Below, one piece after another: positions 59,315 through 64,000 of a stretch of 64,000 nt of DNA. Made by a program: the position numbers and the translations under genes. Source of the DNA: Chanos chanos (taxonomy: Eukaryota; Chordata; Actinopteri; Gonorynchiformes; Chanidae); NCBI RefSeq assembly GCF_902362185.1, contig NC_044499.1:10071264-10135263 (forward strand), in the 5' to 3' direction. How positions within the stretch are numbered: position 1 is the first letter of the stretch; the number at the start of each line of letters is the position of its first letter. The notes below the pieces were generated by a model that did no database searches, was not told the DNA's origin, and was given only the letters and a program-made list of their open reading frames with translations.

Positions 59315-62206
59315 GTAGGTAGATGTACGGAATCCTAATCATTAAAACTCGACAAGACGTCCATGTATGATCAACAAAGACATGCAGTTCAGTTTTCCTT
59401 CTGTCGCACTGTTGTAACGTTTTCGTCATGTAGGCTTTAAAGATGTTTTATAGTGTAGAGTCGATTTTTGTCTACACTGCTCCAAATATGTGCACATTAT
59501 GTCAGATATTAAGACGATGTACAAATTGAGCGAGTGGGTAGTACGATGACGCGACTTTGTAAGCTCTCACCTTCAAAGCAATTCCTCCCGCGAGACTTAT
59601 CACTTGCGATGTGATCCCTATTCCTTAAGTTGAAGTTGCGAAAATGATGTTCTGACTAAATAATTAAATAAACCCAAGGTGCCTACCTCCATCGCCTTAG
59701 AAAACCCGCGTGCCTATTTAGCCGCTCTGTACCTGATAAGCCTATGAGCTAAAACTGTCAAAGATGAACAGCCCACTGCGTACATGTGCTTTTTGAAACC
59801 ATTGTTGTTGTTTTTGTTGATGTTGTTCCTGTTACTGTGTTACTGTTGTTATTTAGATTTAGTATTCTGAGAAGGAGTTGAATCCTCAGTGTTGTAATGT
59901 TTGCTGTTACTTAATGCAAAGTCAAAATATCAAGAATATAGCTAACCATCTAAATATCGATAGTTCACAAACAAAGATAATACAAATTTTCCTACTTGTT
60001 TCTCAGTAATTGATTCATTTTAAGTTTTCTGGGATAAATTACAGCGTAGTCATTGTGTTGTGGCGGTAACTTTTCTCAGATAAGGTGGGCGCGGTGACGT
60101 GCCATTAGGAGGTAACTTCTGACTAACCCTCACGCAGGCTTATTGGAGTGTAAAAGTCAGGACGTCCAGAGAGATAAATAGCGGATAGATAAAACCAGAG
60201 CCTTATCTCTCCTGGCACACTTTCAGCCATTTTCACACATCCCGTCACACTCGCAGATCAAAGTGACGTCTTATTTGTCTCTGGCTCCAAGTTTTCTCCA
60301 AATGAGTAGGCCAGTTGAATTGAGTGGAGCTAAATTAACAGCGTACAGCTGTTGACTACATGTGTTTTTTTCCCTTTTCTTTTCTTTTCTGGACTGCTGT
60401 ACAAGCAAGATGTTTTCTTCTTTCCTTACACATCTCTGTGAGATCCTATAATTAGTGGAAAACAGAGGGACACAGCAGCCTGAGCACAACCTTAAACAAT
60501 TTCCTCCTCGTAAACAGGCTGTCAGTGGAATACTGTCGTTTCTGTTTGCCGCTCTGTGTAATTGCGTCAGTGTTGTTACTGGGTGCCTGAAGGCCGGGTG
60601 TTGGGTAAGACCGAGACAGACACACTTGTAGGACAACAGTGAAAGCTCCGTTTGTTTTCAGTGTTATGAGCTGCATGTTTCCCTTCTTACAGCTTGTCTT
60701 TTTTTTTTTTCTGAGACAAGAGTAAGGAGTCAGTCACTCTGTTCTACAGGTTGGGCCAGCGTGAATGTTGAGCTTCAAAAGACACAGCGCCTGAGGTGTG
60801 TTGATTATAAAACCTCTGCCCCTCTTCTGTTTGCACCTGTTTTTAAGTGCTCTTATGACGTTCCAGTCTTATCAATGGTACACACCTTACTCAGCACGTA
60901 TATTGCGGGCCATCTCTTTTTTTTCTGAGTGTGTGCGTGTGCGTATCCATGTTTCCGTGCACACACATATGAAATTTATGCCAAAAAAGTGGACTAAAAG
61001 TATAAATCAGAGCAGTAGGAGTTACTCAGTATCTAGATTACATCTTTCATTTTTTTTGCATGCAATCATTTAACTTGATCTTAATTGACTGCTTTTGGCT
61101 GCAAGTCCTGACAAGCCCCTCACTCTCTCCCTGATTTCAGAGTGATGCGAAAAACTCACAGAAAATTAAACACATTTACGGGAGCATAGGCCGTGCTGCC
61201 GTGACATGACTCAGCATGTGGACGTGAAAACTGTGACAGCTTTCAAGCTGATACAAGTATGTTATTTTTCACGTAACTATGACAGGTCTAAAATGAACTT
61301 CTAGCCTGTGGGATGCAGTGCTGTGGTATTACCTGCCCTATGAAAAGATCACTAGTAGACGCTTCCAAAAAAAAAAAAAACCCACCGAAAAACTGCTGGC
61401 AGCATCGCGTTTTAAAACCTATAATTTATTGCTCCCTTTCAAGGCTAAGCCTTAATTAAATTTGAGGGAGTAAAATTAGATCACCTTTGTATTTCTTTAT
61501 CATTTCAGCACACGTGACGCAGCTGTAGAAGTACTGTGCTTCACCTTTCAGTAGTTTTACCACATTTTGGAGAATGGTTGATACAAGTGGTCTTTTAACG
61601 CTGTCAAGCATTCATGATTTTTTTTCTTTATATCCACACGCTTGGCCTTTGTAGATGCGATTTCATTTTTCAAACCCATTTTTTATATAAGGACTATAAT
61701 CGTCATTCAGAGGGATTCTGCTGACAGTAAACGACAGGACATACAGCCTGAGTTGGAAGGAGGTGAATGGAAAAACAGTTACAGTATCCACTACGCTGGA
61801 ATCATGATATAGGATTACATAGTGCTATCTAGATAGCGTTAGCGTGTGACCTCCAGCCAGACAGGCTTAAAAGATGCTTCACTGGTCTGAAGGATTGAGA
61901 GAGAGACAGATTTAATGTCTTCCCCCCCAAAAAAGCCCAGCAGTCATCTCTTTCCCAGGGACAGCAGTAATGTGAGGAGAATGTGTAGTTCATGAGGCAG
62001 AATAATTGAATCCAGGGGGTTGCATTGACAGGTAATGCAATAAGAAGTGATGATTAAAACTTTACATTTTTTTGAAGTGTAAGCTTGTTTGATGTCTCAA
62101 AGACCGACCTTTGGCATTCCCCATAGCCTGCTTTATTTTGTTCTTTTTGTCCTGTTTTTTTGTCAACATCGAAGTGGAGTCATGTTATCTGCAGTGTGTA
62201 TGTATA

Positions 62207-62267
<61 letters not shown>

Positions 62268-64000
62268 GCTACTAGCTATGTGGCTTCATAATCTTGGCAG
62301 TTGAAAACATATTGTTCCATAATAACTCTAAGGCAAATGATAAAATGACCTTTTGGGTTCTCTCCCCGAACAAAAATTTAGCCGTCTTATTTTAACCACT
62401 TTGGCGGTTTAGTTGTGCTGGAGGCTTCGAAGATGGAGGTTAAACCAGTTTAGTGGGGTCCTGGTAACCAAGCGGTGTTCAGACTTTGTTGTTCTGATGG
62501 ACATTCTGTGTTTTACAGATTATGTTTTTCATGACGACAGCATATTACACTGGACCAGTATTTACTGTCTGTCCTTAAAGACACCTGATCTCTTGACCCA
62601 GTCTGAGCCGCTACAGCGTAGTAGCACGGGACTGTTTTCCGGAAAGCTCTCAGGTTAAATGATGGCTTGAAAGCAACCTGTGTAGAGTCAGCCAGCCACA
62701 CTCCCCCGTCCGGCGCCAGTAACTCGTACATGACACAGTGCTATCCAAGCCAAAAAAGATCTCTGTCCAAATTAGCTTCGCTAATGTAAGACACTCCCCC
62801 AGTAAAACAGCTGCAAGTTGTTAGTTCTCTTCCCCATTTTTTTTTTTTTTTTTTTTTCCAGCTCAAAAGAGATGACCTCGCAAAAAACAGAATCAAAGTT
62901 CAGTCGCTCAAAAACATAAAGCTGAAAAGCACAGACCATATCTATAAATGTCTGGGGAAAAAAATCGCACGCTGTGAGTCAGGAATATCCTTGAGAGTTT
63001 CATTGTGTGTTGAATGGACAGGCAAACAAAAAAAGCCTTCTTTTGGTTTGTCAGGTTGCCAGTATAACGGTGGTGTAAATGATCCCAGCCAAGCTGAGGA
63101 TAAGTTTGGGCCAACCCCCTCCCACTCTCCCACATGTATCTGAAAACCGCTCACACCAGCAATATGTAGATATTTTAGTAACATTAGCCGAACAGTGCCT
63201 GAATGATACGCACTTATTAGACTTAACTACTCATTAAAGTGAAGCTACCATAGACGATTACTAGACAAGAAGACTATTAGAAAAGAGGTTCACTGGTTAC
63301 TTCAGCCTTTCTGACTGTGCAGTGGTAAATGTGACCCTGTGTGACCCAGTGAATAAGGAATATGACAAGCATAGTACCGCCCCCCCCCCCCCCCCCGCAG
63401 CTTGTAGTTATTCAGCTGGGAGGCAAAGGGCGACTTGGCCAAGGAAAACCAGGGAGATCCATCTGTCTGACTGCATGTAACCTTCTTTTTTTCCCTGTTG
63501 TTATGTGTTCCTTGTCTGCAGTTTCTAGGAAAAAGCTAATGTTGTGCGCACACACTCCCGTTCCCTTATTCAGATGGCAGGGAGGGTGCTGTACCTAATG
63601 GCTTTTTGTGTGTTTACCGACACCCTTCTCTAGCCCCTCTCAGATTTATGTTTGGTGCTGCTTTTATTTAGCCCTCTCTACTTCTCACACCGTTCAAGAT
63701 CTGGAAACTTCACATAAGCTCTCACTCTCTCATTTCCCCTCACCAGGGCTAGTAATGGGGTGTGGAGCATTTTGTGTGTGGTTGTTTTGTTTATTTGTGT
63801 GTGTGTGTCTGTGTCTGTGTGTGTTTGGAATGGAGACTGCATGGGTAAGCTCCTCACCCTAAAGTTTCACTCTTCTGTGTAGCTGTGTCCGAGCATAAAT
63901 ATTTGAAGATTTAAAAAAAAAAAAGACCCTAATCAAAAGGAAAGTGTGTTTACACACATTAGTTCCTCTTTTTTGTTCTTTGTCTGTTTTTTTTTTTTTT
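59315..64000 (+). other. NRBP gene intron 1 (partial)
   Basis: No coding exon recognised. It includes a long (TA)n at about 62205-62264, poly(C) at about 63380-63396, and several T or A runs. Possible open frames here are short and lack splice support. Confidence 0.6.
62205..62264. repeat. (TA)n microsatellite
   Basis: About 60 bases of TA units with early TGTA variants, in NRBP intron 1. Confidence 0.95.

Overview
The window is a stretch of ray-finned fish (teleost) nuclear chromosome. Genes carry many short exons with GT-AG introns. Microsatellites, homopolymer tracts and small transposon scraps are abundant. The recognisable proteins (prpf4b, fam217a, ccr9, a thread-keratin-alpha-like type II intermediate filament protein, bfsp2/phakinin, klhl18 and an nrbp kinase-like gene) are vertebrate, and the thread keratin and phakinin forms look piscine. 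No species can be named from sequence alone.

Layout. 1-1147 (-): 5' part of an unidentified C2H2 zinc-finger gene, running off the left edge. 2070-12375 (+): prpf4b, complete, 15 coding exons, about 1021 residues. 14436-17335 (-): fam217a, four coding exons, tail-to-tail with prpf4b as in human. 20646-22430 (-): ccr9 with a TATA box and an untranslated first exon. 26318-32035 (-): thread-keratin-alpha-like type II keratin, nine coding exons, 494 residues. 32.1-41.4 kb: 9 kb without a confident gene, holding transposon remnants, a lone LZTFL1-like exon and unassigned exon-like pieces. 41531-45142 (+): bfsp2, eight coding exons, 435 residues. 46856-54622 (-): klhl18, ten coding exons, 574-576 residues. 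59195-64000 (+): first coding exon and part of the first intron of an NRBP-family gene.

Several ORFs that seem to end at an in-frame stop are really split by introns. I followed the splice sites and reading frames to assemble bfsp2, the keratin, fam217a, klhl18 and prpf4b. For the keratin and bfsp2 this adds C-terminal tails that single-exon ORFs miss.

The genes do not form a pathway. Two intermediate-filament genes, one type II-like and one type I-like, lie head-to-head about 9.5 kb apart. ccr9 and klhl18 are both on human 3p21.31, and LZTFL1 is the human neighbour of CCR9, so the lone LZTFL1-like exon fits a relic of ancestral synteny. The most unusual structural signals are a tandemly copied 3' splice acceptor in prpf4b, and three 3' splice sites in three genes whose pyrimidine tract is, or adjoins, a microsatellite.
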